Shown one piece after another: positions 8,170 through 17,810 of a stretch of 64,000 nucleotides of DNA (the first letter of the stretch is position 1; each line of letters begins with the position of its first letter). The notes under the pieces were generated by a model that ran no database searches, was not told the DNA's origin, and saw only the letters and a program-made list of their open reading frames with translations. Origin of the DNA: Neobacillus niacini NBRC 15566 (GTDB lineage Bacteria; Bacillota; Bacilli; Bacillales; Cytobacillaceae); contig NZ_BCVA01000002.1 of the NCBI RefSeq assembly GCF_001591505.1, positions 1 through 64,000 on the forward strand. The letters are read 5' to 3'. Both the position numbers and the translations under genes were made by a program.

Positions 8170-8868
8170 CTATTCAATGCTGCAATAGATAGCAGGACAA
8201 TTTTCACATCCAATTTCATCCTTTAAATATTGCAAATCAAGAATAGTGATTTTACCTTTTTTTATATTGATAATCTTATCTTTTTTTAATTCACTTAGGA
8301 TACGGTTTGTGCTTTCACGCGAAGTGCCGCAAAAGTTTGCAAGTTCCTGGTTGGTTAATGGTATATCAATTAATATTTCATTTTCCTTATGAATACCATA
8401 GCTATTAGACATGCGAATGAGAGTGGAAAAAAGTGCTCCTCGTTTCCCGTTTAAGACGAGGTCACGGAACTTTGTCTGTGTTTTACGGAAATGGTCACTC
8501 ATCCATTTCATAAACTCGAAAGCAAGCTTGCTATTTTGAAAAATTTCGCTTTCAATGACATCTTTTTTAATTGCAACGATTTCACCTTCCTCCAATATTT
8601 TAGCACTTAATAAATATCTCGGATTGTCGGTAAAAAGCGTTAATTCTCCACAAATATCATTTTCTCCACATATTCTTAATGATAGTTCACGTCCATCGGA
8701 AGTAATTTTGCTAATTTGTACTTTACCAGAGATAATGATATAAAGTTCTTCAGCAAGCATACCTTCTTGAAATAAGAAGGTACCCCTTTCACTTTTAATT
8801 TTTCGATCGGCAAATCTGAGTAATTCTTTAATTTCTATAGAATGGGTTGGTTTCATTTTAGTCAACAT
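8170..8868 (-). CDS. fnr: Crp/Fnr-family regulator with C-terminal Fe-S cysteines
   Basis: An Fnr-type regulator: cyclic-nucleotide-binding-like barrel at the N-terminus, then a Crp-type helix-turn-helix (LTNQELANFCGTSRESTNRIL). The C-terminus has cysteines spaced C-x2-C-x4-C (CENCPAIYC), the arrangement that in B. subtilis Fnr binds a [4Fe-4S] cluster with an aspartate; FRDLVL holds the likely aspartate. I choose ATG 8868 (232 residues) because GAGGTGG stands 6 bases upstream; the longer reading to 8898 has no site. One of two paralogues in 6 kb. Which is the functional counterpart of B. subtilis Fnr cannot be told here. Confidence 0.88.
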   Translation of the reverse strand: MLTKMKPTHSIEIKELLRFADRKIKSERGTFLFQEGMLAEELYIIISGKVQISKITSDGRELSLRICGENDICGELTLFTDNPRYLLSAKILEEGEIVAIKKDVIESEIFQNSKLAFEFMKWMSDHFRKTQTKFRDLVLNGKRGALFSTLIRMSNSYGIHKENEILIDIPLTNQELANFCGTSRESTNRILSELKKDKIINIKKGKITILDLQYLKDEIGCENCPAIYCSIE

Positions 8869-9120
8869 GTATTCCACCTCGAAGGTTTTGTTGGTCATTA
8901 AACTTTTCAGCTATTTTCGTTAACTTTATTTTAACTTAGGTTTTCTGGTTATTACGGAGTAAACAATGACAATATAGTGAAAACTCATTTAATTACATGA
9001 AACACGTTAAAAAATTGTATAAGAAATGTTATGATAGTGAATAAAGTAACAGTTTTTTTTATTAATAGTTGGTACACTTGCATTATATTATTTGCTTTTA
9101 AAATAATGGAGTTGATATGA

Positions 9121-10137
9121 ATGGAGAAGACCATTATTAAAGATAAATTAGAACGCCCATTACGTGATTTAAGAATCTCGGTAATTGACCGTTGTAATTT
9201 CCGTTGTCAATATTGCATGCCTGCCGATCAATTTGGTGATGATTTTGAATTTCTGCCGAAAAGTGCACTGCTGTCATATGAGGAAATTGATAGAGTAGCA
9301 AAAGCTTTTGTTAGTCTTGGTGTCGAGAAAATTCGTCTAACAGGCGGGGAACCACTGCTTCGCAGGGACCTTCCCATTTTGGTGAAAAAGTTATCAGAAA
9401 TTGATGGCTTAAAAGATATCGCTTTAACAACAAACGGAGTCCTTCTTCCTAAACTCGCTGATAAATTAAAAGAGGCAGGACTAAAAAGAGTGAACATAAG
9501 CCTCGATACTTTAAATGATGAGCTATTTGGGATTATTAACGGACGAGGTGTCGGTACCCAGCCGGTTTTAGATGGGATTGAAGCAGCAAAGAAAGCTGGT
9601 CTCAGAGTCAAAATTAATATGGTTGTCAAAAAAGGCCTCAATGATTCAGAAATAATTCCAATGGCAGATTTTTGCTTGAAAAATGGATTAGAGCTCCGCT
9701 TTATTGAGTATATGGATGTAGGTTCATCTAATGGCTGGAAAATGGATGATGTCATCACAAAAAAACAAATTTATAACATGCTTAAAGAGCACTACCAGCT
9801 AGAATCTCTTGATCCAGCCTATTTTGGCGAAGTAGCAAAACTATATAATTATACGAACACAGACGTTAATGTTGGCTTTATCTCCTCAGTCTCAGAGTCT
9901 TTCTGCAGCAGCTGTACGCGCTCGCGACTTTCTGCAAATGGACAGATTTTTACTTGCTTATTTAATGGAAATGGTCATGATATCCGAAACTTTATGCGAA
10001 ACGGGGCAACAGATGAAGAGCTGCGAAATCGCATAACAGACATTTGGAATGGCCGAAATGACAGATATTCAGATGAAAGAACAGAAGAGACAGCAAAAAA
10101 CCGCAAGAAAATCGAAATGTCATATATAGGCGGCTAG
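9121..10137 (+). CDS. moaA: GTP 3',8-cyclase MoaA
   Basis: A 338-residue MoaA: the first step of molybdenum cofactor synthesis, turning GTP into 3',8-cyclo-GTP. The radical SAM motif is C25-x3-C29-x2-C32 ([10 protein letters not shown]). The second cluster ligands are in [10 protein letters not shown] and FTCLF. The protein ends in the conserved Gly-Gly (YIGG). The start has a weak GGAG upstream. Its place between Fnr, RIC and moeA-mobB suggests it supplies Mo cofactor for anaerobic respiration such as nitrate reduction. No Fnr box was found upstream. Confidence 0.95.
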   Translation: MEKTIIKDKLERPLRDLRISVIDRCNFRCQYCMPADQFGDDFEFLPKSALLSYEEIDRVAKAFVSLGVEKIRLTGGEPLLRRDLPILVKKLSEIDGLKDIALTTNGVLLPKLADKLKEAGLKRVNISLDTLNDELFGIINGRGVGTQPVLDGIEAAKKAGLRVKINMVVKKGLNDSEIIPMADFCLKNGLELRFIEYMDVGSSNGWKMDDVITKKQIYNMLKEHYQLESLDPAYFGEVAKLYNYTNTDVNVGFISSVSESFCSSCTRSRLSANGQIFTCLFNGNGHDIRNFMRNGATDEELRNRITDIWNGRNDRYSDERTEETAKNRKKIEMSYIGG

Positions 10138-10168
10138 ACCTCTCTGCTTTAAAGGGAGGTTTTTTTTC
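10138..10168 (+). terminator. terminator after moaA
   Basis: Short stem ACCTC / GAGGT followed by seven or more T residues, directly at the stop codon. Confidence 0.65.
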
Positions 10169-10172
10169 ATAG

Positions 10173-10200
10173 AAAAGAGGCTGTTTATCCAGCCTCTTTG
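10173..10200 (-). terminator. terminator after the RIC gene
   Basis: Stem AAAGAGGCTG / CAGCCTCTTT just beyond the stop of the minus-strand RIC gene. Confidence 0.72.
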
Positions 10201-10210
10201 ACAAATCATA

Positions 10211-10909
10211 TTAAAAATATCTAGGGAATAAGATATTATTCTCTAAATGCACGTGCATAAATGTTAGTCCTTCTAAGTCCTCTAACCGCTTATATACTAA
10301 TCTGTAGGTTCCACAAGCGTCTAAAGGCAGAGTGAAATCAGAAGTTACGGCGCGGATCTGTCTTAGGATTTCACCTGCATGGTCATGTTCTTTTTCAAGT
10401 TCAACAATCATGTTAATGGCTTCTTCACGATTTTCTACCGTTCCGTCCGCAAGTTGTTTAATTAACGGAAAGACAACTGCTTCCTCTTTAGCCATATGCT
10501 CCAGTAATTCTTTTTTGAATTCATAAAATAATTCATGAACCTTTAAAAGTTCAGGATGACTGTCACCATGTACACGGGAAACCTTAGTAACATAAGGGCT
10601 AAGCAGTGACAATTCTTCTTCAGATGTACAGTGATAATGGTTAATAACATGATCAATAATCGTAGTTGAATCTGATTTAGTCCAAACTTCTAAATCTGTT
10701 TCAGCAGAACTATTTTTCTCAAATACTACTCTCAGTTCTTCCATTATCGCTTCTTCATTTATTCCATTCGCTGCAATGGCCTGTGATAAAGGAATATTCC
10801 CTCCACAACAAAAGTCAATTCTAAATTTCTTAAACACATCACTTGTTTTTGGCAGTTCATTAACGATATCTCTAACCAATGTATTTGTAGAAAAAGGGAA
10901 AGTAATCAT
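10211..10909 (-). CDS. scdA: iron-sulfur cluster repair di-iron protein (RIC/ScdA)
   Basis: A 232-residue RIC protein. The N-terminal ScdA_N (DUF542) domain has FRIDFCCGGN, and a hemerythrin-like domain follows with the metal-ligand helices HVINHYH, EHMAKEEAVVFP, LEKEHDHAGE and HVHLENNILFPR. E. coli YtfE and S. aureus ScdA repair iron-sulfur clusters damaged by nitric oxide or oxidants. It has an Fnr-type promoter and lies between Mo cofactor genes, which fits protection during nitrate respiration. The gene has AGGAGG before ATG 10909. Confidence 0.93.
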   Translation of the reverse strand: MITFPFSTNTLVRDIVNELPKTSDVFKKFRIDFCCGGNIPLSQAIAANGINEEAIMEELRVVFEKNSSAETDLEVWTKSDSTTIIDHVINHYHCTSEEELSLLSPYVTKVSRVHGDSHPELLKVHELFYEFKKELLEHMAKEEAVVFPLIKQLADGTVENREEAINMIVELEKEHDHAGEILRQIRAVTSDFTLPLDACGTYRLVYKRLEDLEGLTFMHVHLENNILFPRYF

Positions 10910-10945
10910 ATTTTCCTCCTAATGTTTTTATTCATTTATAGTTTA

Positions 10946-10988
10946 AGAATAAGGCATTCATCAAAAAAAAGGGGTGACCTGAATCACA
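10946..10988 (-). promoter_or_regulatory. Fnr box and -10 of the RIC gene
   Basis: GGTGA at 10973-10977, six bases, TCACA at 10984-10988. Read on the minus strand, a TATTCT -10 lies at 10951-10946, giving a start near 10939 with the box centre at about -41.5. One half-site deviates from TGTGA. Confidence 0.6.
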
Positions 10989-11011
10989 CATTTGCTATGA
11001 TTTAATAATAT

Positions 11012-11040
11012 TTGTCCTATGATGTGATGTTTGCTATATT
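11012..11040 (+). promoter_or_regulatory. candidate promoter of moeA-mobB
   Basis: TTGTCC at 11012-11017, a 17-bp spacer and TATATT at 11035-11040. The shared Fnr-like box at 10973-10988 is about 66 bp upstream of the predicted start, so effects of Fnr on this direction are uncertain. Confidence 0.35.
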
Positions 11041-11120
11041 TGAGACTATTCGATACGCTTATAATAATAAATGAATAACTATCTTTTTTATTTGATATGG
11101 TCCTGCAGGAGATGATGAAA

Positions 11121-12386
11121 TTGTTAGAGAGAAGAAAACCGATCCCGATTGGGGACGCAGTTATAAAAGTTATGGAATATCAATTAAATGGCAAAACCGA
11201 ATATATATCAATCGATGAAAGTTATGGCCGTTTTTTATCAGAAGACTTAATCGCTACGAGTGATGTCCCTCATTTTGATCGAGCACCTTATGACGGTTTC
11301 GCTGTCCGGTCTGTTGATACCAAGGAAGCTTCATTAAATCATCCAGTAGAATTTAAAGTGGTCGACCATATTGGTGCCGGATTGACGTCTTCTAAAATCA
11401 TTAAACAATTCGAGGCAGTACGTATTATGACCGGAGCAATGATGCCTGAAGGAACTGACGCGGTGGTCATGTTTGAAGTGGCAAAAGCATATGACAAAAA
11501 TGGCGAACCCTTTATGTCAATAAAACGAAGCTTTAATAAGGGGGACAATGTCTCCTATCGAGGTGAAGATGCCAAGGAGGGTGAAGTCCTAGTAAAAAAA
11601 GGAACATTGATCAACCCTGGAATTCAAGCAATGCTGGCTACTTTTGGTTACAACTTGGTTCCTGTTGCTAAAAAACCGATTATCGGGTTGTTTGCGACTG
11701 GAACAGAATTGCTGGAAGTGGATGAAGCATTAGTACCTGGTAAAATCAGAAATAGTAATTCACATATGATTGCTGCGCAAATACAGAGAACTGGGGCAAT
11801 TGTTCAATATTATGGGAAACTTCCTGATGTTTTTGAAACATGTTTTACTGCAGTAAAAGCAGCTTTAGAAAAAGTAGATATACTTGTTACAACGGGTGGC
11901 GTTTCGGTTGGTGATTTCGATTATTTGCCTGCCATTTATGAAAAGCTAGGCGCAGAAGTTTTATTTAATAAAGTTGCCATGAGGCCTGGAAGTGTTACGA
12001 CAGTAGCTCAAATTGAAGGAAAGCTGCTATTTGGATTATCGGGTAATCCATCTGCCTGCTATGTGGGTTTTGAATTGTTTGCACGGCCAATTATTCGAAA
12101 AATGCTTTTTTCTACGACACCGCACTTGAGAAAAGAAAAAGCGGTCCTTGAGGTTGATTTTCCCAAAGCAAACCCTTTTACAAGGTTTGTCCGCAGTGCT
12201 TTTTCCATAAAAGAAGGGAAATTAAGTGCAACACCGAGTGGATTAGACAAATCTAATATTATTATGAGTCTTTCTGGCGCTAATTCATTGATGATTCTTC
12301 CGGGAGGAACAAGAAGCTTTAAAGCAGGTGATGAGGTTGATATTTTGCTGCTTGAAGACCAAGCAGGCAGTGAATGGCCATGGTGA
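11121..12386 (+). CDS. moeA: molybdopterin molybdenumtransferase MoeA
   Basis: A roughly 420-residue MoeA. It has DVPHFDRAPYDGFAVR near the N-terminus, GDNVSYRGEDAKEGE, a NSNSHMIAAQIQRTGA stretch and the molybdopterin-binding TTGGVSVGDFDYL, then a C-terminal beta domain. It inserts molybdate into adenylylated molybdopterin. AGGAG at 11107-11111 is 9 bases before TTG 11121, so I take that start; ATG 11097 lies upstream of the binding site. Overlaps mobB by 13 bases, so they form an operon. Confidence 0.92.
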   Translation: MLERRKPIPIGDAVIKVMEYQLNGKTEYISIDESYGRFLSEDLIATSDVPHFDRAPYDGFAVRSVDTKEASLNHPVEFKVVDHIGAGLTSSKIIKQFEAVRIMTGAMMPEGTDAVVMFEVAKAYDKNGEPFMSIKRSFNKGDNVSYRGEDAKEGEVLVKKGTLINPGIQAMLATFGYNLVPVAKKPIIGLFATGTELLEVDEALVPGKIRNSNSHMIAAQIQRTGAIVQYYGKLPDVFETCFTAVKAALEKVDILVTTGGVSVGDFDYLPAIYEKLGAEVLFNKVAMRPGSVTTVAQIEGKLLFGLSGNPSACYVGFELFARPIIRKMLFSTTPHLRKEKAVLEVDFPKANPFTRFVRSAFSIKEGKLSATPSGLDKSNIIMSLSGANSLMILPGGTRSFKAGDEVDILLLEDQAGSEWPW

Positions 12387-12925
12387 AGCCTGTAATTTTT
12401 CAAATCGTGGGTTACCAAAATAGCGGTAAAACTACTATCATCATGAAGCTCATTGAAATCTTAAAAAAAAATGATCTCAAGAGTGTTACCATCAAGCATC
12501 ATGGGCATGGGGGCCGCCCAGACATTCTCTCCCAAAAGGACTCGGCCAAGCATATAAATGCAGGAGCAGTTGCTTCATTGATTGAAGGAGGGGGCAGGTT
12601 ATGTTTGCAAGCAGATGAAACTGCTTTAACACTTGAAGATCAAATTAGATTTGTGGATTTTTTTCGCCCAGATATTATCTTCATTGAGGGTCATAAAATG
12701 AAATCTTATCCCAAATTACTGATTCTTAGAGATAAAAACGATCTTCCTCTCATTTCCGATGTAAGTAACATTAAGGCCGTCATTGTATGGGATAAAGAGT
12801 TGATTAATGCCGTTAGGGAAAAACTTGAGGTTCCGGTGTTTCATATTACAGAGGAAATAGCGATGACGGCGATATCAAAAGAATTAAAAAAACTTGCTCA
12901 TCATATTGTTGAAAAAAATTTGTAA
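12374..12925 (+). CDS. mobB: molybdopterin-guanine dinucleotide biosynthesis protein MobB
   Basis: A 183-residue P-loop protein with Walker A GYQNSGKTT near the N-terminus, then IKHHGHGG and DIIFIEGHK, which mark MobB. It is a GTP-binding helper for attaching GMP to the Mo cofactor. Overlap with moeA indicates coupling. No mobA is seen nearby. Alternative starts at 12380 or 12383 are possible. Confidence 0.9.
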   Translation: MAMVKPVIFQIVGYQNSGKTTIIMKLIEILKKNDLKSVTIKHHGHGGRPDILSQKDSAKHINAGAVASLIEGGGRLCLQADETALTLEDQIRFVDFFRPDIIFIEGHKMKSYPKLLILRDKNDLPLISDVSNIKAVIVWDKELINAVREKLEVPVFHITEEIAMTAISKELKKLAHHIVEKNL

Positions 12926-13032
12926 AAGTGTCAAAAATATTATTTTTAACACTATGGCAGAAACATATTTGCGCTATAATACAATTGGGGTTTATATGTT
13001 TGTTAATTATAAGAATATTTTTATCTAGAAAT

Positions 13033-13075
13033 GCTCCAGTTTATTCATTTTTATCATGAATATCTGGGGCTTTTC
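13033..13075 (+). terminator. terminator after mobB
   Basis: Outer stem GCTCCAG / CTGGGGC (one G-U pair) with an inner ATTCAT / ATGAAT pairing, followed by TTTTC. Confidence 0.6.
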
Positions 13076-13143
13076 TATTTTCACAACCATAAAAGTGACA
13101 ATTTTGTTAGAAGGTGAGTTGTCTTCTTTTATATACCACAATT

Positions 13144-13186
13144 TGTGATGTGTTTCACTTTTTAATTCTTTCGACTGCGATATAGT
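13144..13186 (+). promoter_or_regulatory. Fnr box and -10 of the YwiC-like gene
   Basis: TGTGA at 13144-13148, six bases, TCACT at 13155-13159: a full consensus match. TATAGT at 13181-13186 predicts a start near 13193, placing the box centre at about -41.5. Confidence 0.75.
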
Positions 13187-13218
13187 GGAGGAAAGCAGAG
13201 GAATGAAGGAGTGGACTT

Positions 13219-13944
13219 ATGAAGTTATTCTTACCGAAACAACATGGTGCGTGGGCAATGACAATTATCCCTTTCTGGCTTGGAGTAGTCGATGGAGGAT
13301 TTTTATGGGAGCATATTCCATTTTTTATTGGCTGGATATTCCTATACCTAGCCACCTATCCGATGCTCTTGTTATTTAAAAAGAAAAAGATCGAATTTTA
13401 TAAAAAGTGGACCATGATTTATATGATACCTGCTTTATTATTTCTGCTATTTCCGCTTTTAAAAATGCCTTCTATTATCATGTTTGGATTATTAATGGTT
13501 CCATTTTTTCTTATTAATGCTTACTATACTTCAATAAATAAAGACCGTGCATTAATAAATGATTTTAGTGCAATCTTTGCCTTTTCTATCGCTGGATTGG
13601 CTAGTAGCTACCTCGGAAAGGGACTGATTTCATATGAAACAATACTCATTTTTATCGCTTCAGTGTTATTTTTTATTGGTTGTACTTTTTATGTCAAAAC
13701 CATGATTAGAGAGAAAAAGAACATTCAATTTAAATGGATCTCATGGGGATATCATGCACTATTGCTCATCATCAGCTTAACATTTGGGTATTGGATCGTG
13801 GCGATAGCATTTCTGCCAAGCTTAATAAGAGCGATGATATTTTATGGGAAAACATTATCACCAATGAAAATTGGCATATATGAAATCATCAATTCAACCC
13901 TATTCTTTGTAGTTATAATCATTCAAATCGTTTTTCTAAAATAA
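13219..13944 (+). CDS. ywiC: YwiC-like membrane protein
   Basis: A 241-residue polytopic membrane protein with about seven hydrophobic segments and the N-terminal KQHGAWAM signature of the YwiC family. In B. subtilis ywiC lies immediately beside fnr in the narK-fnr locus; here it also converges on an fnr-like gene and has a consensus Fnr site. Function unknown; the link to anaerobic growth is from context. AAGGAGTGG precedes ATG 13219. Confidence 0.88.
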   Translation: MKLFLPKQHGAWAMTIIPFWLGVVDGGFLWEHIPFFIGWIFLYLATYPMLLLFKKKKIEFYKKWTMIYMIPALLFLLFPLLKMPSIIMFGLLMVPFFLINAYYTSINKDRALINDFSAIFAFSIAGLASSYLGKGLISYETILIFIASVLFFIGCTFYVKTMIREKKNIQFKWISWGYHALLLIISLTFGYWIVAIAFLPSLIRAMIFYGKTLSPMKIGIYEIINSTLFFVVIIIQIVFLK

Positions 13945-13971
13945 AAAATCGGTCAAACGACCGATTTTTTA
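13944..13971. terminator. bidirectional terminator
   Basis: Stem AAAAAATCGGTC / GACCGATTTTTT with loop AAAC, between the converging YwiC-like and second Fnr genes. Confidence 0.88.
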
Positions 13972-13973
13972 TT

Positions 13974-14666
13974 TTAGTCTATTTTACAGATTTCTGGAGA
14001 ACAGTCCTCACAATCAATTTCATTCTTTAGATAATCCAGGTCATGAATTGTAATAGAGCCTTTATCTATGGAAATTATTTCTAATTTTCTTAAGTCACTT
14101 AGCAATCGGTTTACTACCTCACGTGATGTTCCACAAAAATTAGCCAATTCTTGATTTGTTAACGGTAATTCAATCAGGATTCCTTGATTGGTTTGTATGC
14201 CGTAACTGTTTGTAATTCGAATAAGGGTGGAATATAGCGCACCTTTTTTACCATGTAGAACTAAGTCTCGAAATTTGGTTTGAGTTTTCCGATATTGCTG
14301 GCTTATCCATCTCATGAACTCAAGTGCCAGTTCATGATTTTTAGCAAGCTTCTCCTCGAGCACATCTTTCATAATAACTGCTACTTCGCCGCTTTCCGCA
14401 ACGCGGGCACTTAACAAATACTTAGGTGCAGGAGAAAATAAATCAAGTTCTCCAATAAAGTCCCCGCTTGAACACATTCTTAATGTAAGTTCCCGGCCAT
14501 CTGGAATAATCTTGCTTATTTGAATGATTCCACTTTGGATAATAAATAATTCATTTGCAGTGGAACCTTCTTGAAAAAGAAAAGTGCCTTTTTCCATTTT
14601 CTTTATATGGTGAACTGTATCAAACAGTTGTGTTAACTTCACAGGTATTTCTTTTATTGACTGCAT
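13974..14666 (-). CDS. fnr: second Crp/Fnr-family regulator with Fe-S cysteines
   Basis: A paralogue of the 8170-8868 protein, with the same layout: N-terminal barrel (GTFLFQEGSTANELFIIQSG), Crp-type HTH (LTNQELANFCGTSREVVNRLL) and C-terminal C-x2-C-x4-C (CEDCSPEIC). FRDLVL with the candidate aspartate ligand is retained. ATG 14666 (230 residues) is chosen because AAAGGTGG lies 8 bases upstream; a GTG 12 bases earlier overlaps that site. Pairing with ywiC mimics the B. subtilis fnr-ywiC neighbourhood. Confidence 0.88.
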   Translation of the reverse strand: MQSIKEIPVKLTQLFDTVHHIKKMEKGTFLFQEGSTANELFIIQSGIIQISKIIPDGRELTLRMCSSGDFIGELDLFSPAPKYLLSARVAESGEVAVIMKDVLEEKLAKNHELALEFMRWISQQYRKTQTKFRDLVLHGKKGALYSTLIRITNSYGIQTNQGILIELPLTNQELANFCGTSREVVNRLLSDLRKLEIISIDKGSITIHDLDYLKNEIDCEDCSPEICKID

Positions 14667-14837
14667 AAGAATAACCACCTTTAAAGGGGCGAAATCAATC
14701 GCTAATTTGCTTTCCTAAATAAATGACAGTCAAGGTTTCATTTACTAGATAATACTATAATTATATTGTTAACGACGCTTATATATCAATAATTGTGACA
14801 TAAGTTCATATAATCGTCAAAAATATTCCAAGCAGAG

Positions 14838-14866
14838 AAAGGAATTTATTTCATAATAATTCCTTT
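14838..14866. repeat. inverted repeat upstream of yjzC
   Basis: Perfect 9-bp arms AAAGGAATT / AATTCCTTT separated by 11 bases, in the divergent region between fnr and yjzC. It could be an operator or a hairpin; there is no T run. Confidence 0.4.
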
Positions 14867-14922
14867 AATGTCCCTAGAGTAAATGGAAATAATAATATTG
14901 TACAGAAAAAGGAGGGACAGAA

Positions 14923-15102
14923 ATGGGCCAAAGCCGTCAGTTTCGATCTGGACAAAAAGCACCAAATAATGGTATATATATAGAAATTGGTGATACAGAG
15001 TCAAATGTCAATAATCCAAAAAAGATAAAGCTAAAAGCAGGAGACAGGTTCCCTGAAACCTCAAATGACGAACGTGTTTGGACTTACCAGCGTAAACCTT
15101 AA
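14923..15102 (+). CDS. yjzC: YjzC family small protein
   Basis: A 59-residue protein starting [19 protein letters not shown] and containing [10 protein letters not shown], typical of YjzC. Its length equals the B. subtilis protein as I recall it. AAAGGAGGGA precedes ATG 14923. Function unknown. It marks the return to the B. subtilis gene order after the anaerobic block. Confidence 0.83.
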   Translation: MGQSRQFRSGQKAPNNGIYIEIGDTESNVNNPKKIKLKAGDRFPETSNDERVWTYQRKP

Positions 15103-15108
15103 ATCATT

Positions 15109-15142
15109 TAAAAAAGTCATCCCCGTGGATGGCTTTTATTTT
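15109..15142 (+). terminator. terminator between yjzC and clpB
   Basis: Stem AAAAAGTCATCC / GGATGGCTTTT (one G-U pair) followed by ATTTTAT. Confidence 0.7.
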
Positions 15143-15163
15143 ATATTTCAATACATATACGTA

Positions 15164-15197
15164 TATAATAAAATTAAATAGGTCAGAAAAGGTCAAG
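15164..15197 (+). promoter_or_regulatory. clpB promoter -10 and CtsR operator
   Basis: TATAAT at 15164-15169. Two heptads GGTCAGA-AAA-GGTCAAG at 15181-15197 match the CtsR operator pattern (GGTCAAA-NAN-GGTCAAA) with two differences. The operator lies just after the predicted transcription start and just before the start codon, suited to repression. Confidence 0.78.
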
Positions 15198-15209
15198 AGG
15201 TGTATAAAG

Positions 15210-17804
15210 ATGGATTTAAATCGTATGACAGAGCGGTTGCAAAAAGGCATAGCAGATGCACAGTCTTTAGCGATAAAAAACAATCATCAAGAGGTAGATG
15301 AACCCCATTTATTTTTAACATTACTTCGCCAAGAGGATAGTTTATTAGCTGCTATTTTGGAGAAAGCAGAAATCCAAACGGAGAGTGTTGATAGTGCATT
15401 GCAGAAAGTCCTTGATAAAAAACCACAAGTTACTGGAAGTGGTACCGAGCAAGGGAAGTTATACATTACATCTAAACTTCAACGATTTTTTGTTAGTGCT
15501 GAAGATTTTGCTTCTAAGTTTACTGATGATTTTATTTCAATTGAACATATATTATTGGCGGCTTGTTATGCAAATGATTCAGAAATGAGGAAAATACTAA
15601 AATCTAATGGGAAAACTCCGGAATATATATTAACTGCAATTAAGGAGATAAGGGGGAACCAGAGAGTGACATCACAAAATCCAGAAGCAGTTTACGATGC
15701 GCTTAAAAAATATGGAAGAGACCTTGTAGCCGAAGTTAAAGCTGGTAAACTGGACCCTGTTATTGGCAGGGATGCAGAAATTCGTCATGTTATTAGAATT
15801 CTTTCTAGAAAGACTAAAAATAATCCTGTCTTAATTGGGGAACCTGGTGTAGGAAAAACGGCGATTGTCGAGGGGCTCGCACAGCGGATTGTTAGGAAGG
15901 ACGTTCCAGAGGGGTTAAAAGATAAAACGATATTCTCATTGGACATGAGTGCATTGATTGCAGGGGCAAAGTTCAGAGGTGAATTTGAAGAAAGATTAAA
16001 GGCTGTATTGAATGAAGTGAAAAAAAGCGAAGGGCGAATATTATTATTCATTGATGAACTACACACCATTGTAGGAGCAGGAAAAACGGATGGGGCTATG
16101 GATGCAGGGAATATGCTGAAACCTATGCTCGCTCGTGGAGAGCTGCATTGTATTGGGGCAACAACCCTCGATGAACATCGTAAATATATTGAAAAGGACC
16201 CTGCACTTGAGCGAAGATTTCAGCAGGTACTGGTTCAAGAGCCGAATGTCGAGGATACAATTTCCATCCTACGCGGGTTAAAAGAGAGATTTGAAGTTCA
16301 CCATGGAGTAAAAATCCATGATCATGCTCTCGTGGCGGCCGCAACATTATCCGACCGGTATATCACGGATCGCTTCCTTCCAGACAAAGCAATTGATTTA
16401 GTGGATGAAGCTTGTGCACTTATTCGAACTGAAATTGATTCAATGCCAACAGAACTTGACGAGGTAACACGCAGAGTTATGCAATTGGAAATTGAAGAAG
16501 CTGCCTTAAGAAAGGAACAGGATGAGGCAAGTAAAAAGAGGCTAGAGGTCCTGTTAAAAGAACTCGCCGAATTAAAAGATCAAGCGAACAGCAAGAAAGC
16601 CCAGTGGCTTCATGAAAAACAAGGGATACAGAAATTGCAGGAGAAAAGGGAACAACTTGAGAAACTGCGAAGAGAATTACAGCAAGCCGAGGATAAATAT
16701 GACTTAAACCGTGCTGCAGAGCTTCGTCATGGTCAGATCCCATTAGTTGAAAAAGAATTGAAAGAGCTTGAATCGCAAACAGCCAAAAGTGAACGTCTAC
16801 TTCGAGAGGAAGTTACCGGAGAAGAGATTTCAAATATAGTGTCAAGGTGGACCGGTATTCCACTATCTAAGCTAGTTGAAGGGGAAAGGGAGAAACTTCT
16901 AAGATTAGAATCTCTATTGCAAGAACGAGTAATCGGGCAAAATGAAGCAGTTCAACTAGTTGCTGATGCGGTATTACGAGCACGTGCCGGAATCAAGGAT
17001 CCAAAAAGACCGATAGGGTCATTCCTATTTTTAGGACCAACAGGTGTAGGAAAGACTGAACTGGCTAAAGCACTCGCCGAAGCTTTGTTTGATAGTGAAG
17101 AGCAAATGATTCGAATTGATATGTCTGAATATATGGAGAAACACGCTGTTTCAAGGTTAATTGGAGCCCCTCCTGGATATGTGGGCTATGAAGAAGGCGG
17201 GCAGCTAACAGAAGCTGTCAGAAGAAGACCCTATTCTGTAATCCTGATGGATGAAATTGAAAAAGCACATCCTGAGGTATTTAATATTCTCCTACAGGCA
17301 CTTGATGATGGCAGAATTACGGACTCCCAAGGAAGAATAGTCGATTTTAAAAATACAGTCATTATCATGACCTCCAATATCGGTTCACAATTCTTATTGG
17401 AACGACATGAAAATGAAATTGAAATTTCGGAGGCAACCAAAAACAAGGTCCTAGGACAACTAAAAAGTCATTTCCGACCAGAATTTTTAAATAGAATAGA
17501 TGAAACAATCCTATTTAAGCCTTTATCTTTAACCGAATTAAAGGATATTGTCGTAAAAATGATGAAGGAACTTCAAAGCAGGCTGAAGGAACAGGATATT
17601 GAAGTAACAATAACTGACAATGCGAAAGAGTTTATTGCAATAAATGGTTTTGACCCTATATATGGTGCAAGGCCACTAAAGCGGTTTATTCAACGAAATA
17701 TCGAGACAAAACTTGCCAGGGCCATTATTGCAGGTAATGTTCACGAACACTCCATTGTCAGCGTTACAACTGAAAATGGGGAATTAACCATCACTATTTT
17801 GTAA
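15210..17804 (+). CDS. clpB: ATP-dependent chaperone ClpB
   Basis: An 864-residue ClpB disaggregase when read from ATG 15210, which has AGAGG upstream and begins the normal [15 protein letters not shown]-terminus. The longer open frame from 15129 runs through the promoter. Order: Clp N domain, first AAA+ module ([15 protein letters not shown]), coiled-coil M domain (about 400-520), second AAA+ module ([17 protein letters not shown]) and a C-terminal D2-small domain. It works with DnaK to rescue aggregated proteins. B. subtilis lacks clpB. The CtsR box implies heat-shock control. Confidence 0.97.
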   Translation: MDLNRMTERLQKGIADAQSLAIKNNHQEVDEPHLFLTLLRQEDSLLAAILEKAEIQTESVDSALQKVLDKKPQVTGSGTEQGKLYITSKLQRFFVSAEDFASKFTDDFISIEHILLAACYANDSEMRKILKSNGKTPEYILTAIKEIRGNQRVTSQNPEAVYDALKKYGRDLVAEVKAGKLDPVIGRDAEIRHVIRILSRKTKNNPVLIGEPGVGKTAIVEGLAQRIVRKDVPEGLKDKTIFSLDMSALIAGAKFRGEFEERLKAVLNEVKKSEGRILLFIDELHTIVGAGKTDGAMDAGNMLKPMLARGELHCIGATTLDEHRKYIEKDPALERRFQQVLVQEPNVEDTISILRGLKERFEVHHGVKIHDHALVAAATLSDRYITDRFLPDKAIDLVDEACALIRTEIDSMPTELDEVTRRVMQLEIEEAALRKEQDEASKKRLEVLLKELAELKDQANSKKAQWLHEKQGIQKLQEKREQLEKLRRELQQAEDKYDLNRAAELRHGQIPLVEKELKELESQTAKSERLLREEVTGEEISNIVSRWTGIPLSKLVEGEREKLLRLESLLQERVIGQNEAVQLVADAVLRARAGIKDPKRPIGSFLFLGPTGVGKTELAKALAEALFDSEEQMIRIDMSEYMEKHAVSRLIGAPPGYVGYEEGGQLTEAVRRRPYSVILMDEIEKAHPEVFNILLQALDDGRITDSQGRIVDFKNTVIIMTSNIGSQFLLERHENEIEISEATKNKVLGQLKSHFRPEFLNRIDETILFKPLSLTELKDIVVKMMKELQSRLKEQDIEVTITDNAKEFIAINGFDPIYGARPLKRFIQRNIETKLARAIIAGNVHEHSIVSVTTENGELTITIL

Positions 17805-17810
17805 GAAAAT

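Noticed and set aside
8970..8995. Fnr-like site AGTGAAAACTCATT before moaA
   Set aside because: Half-sites are four bases apart and degenerate; not a credible Fnr box.
14794..14812. Fnr-like box TGTGACATAAGTTCAT before the second fnr gene
   Set aside because: The second half does not match TCACW at the six-base spacing.
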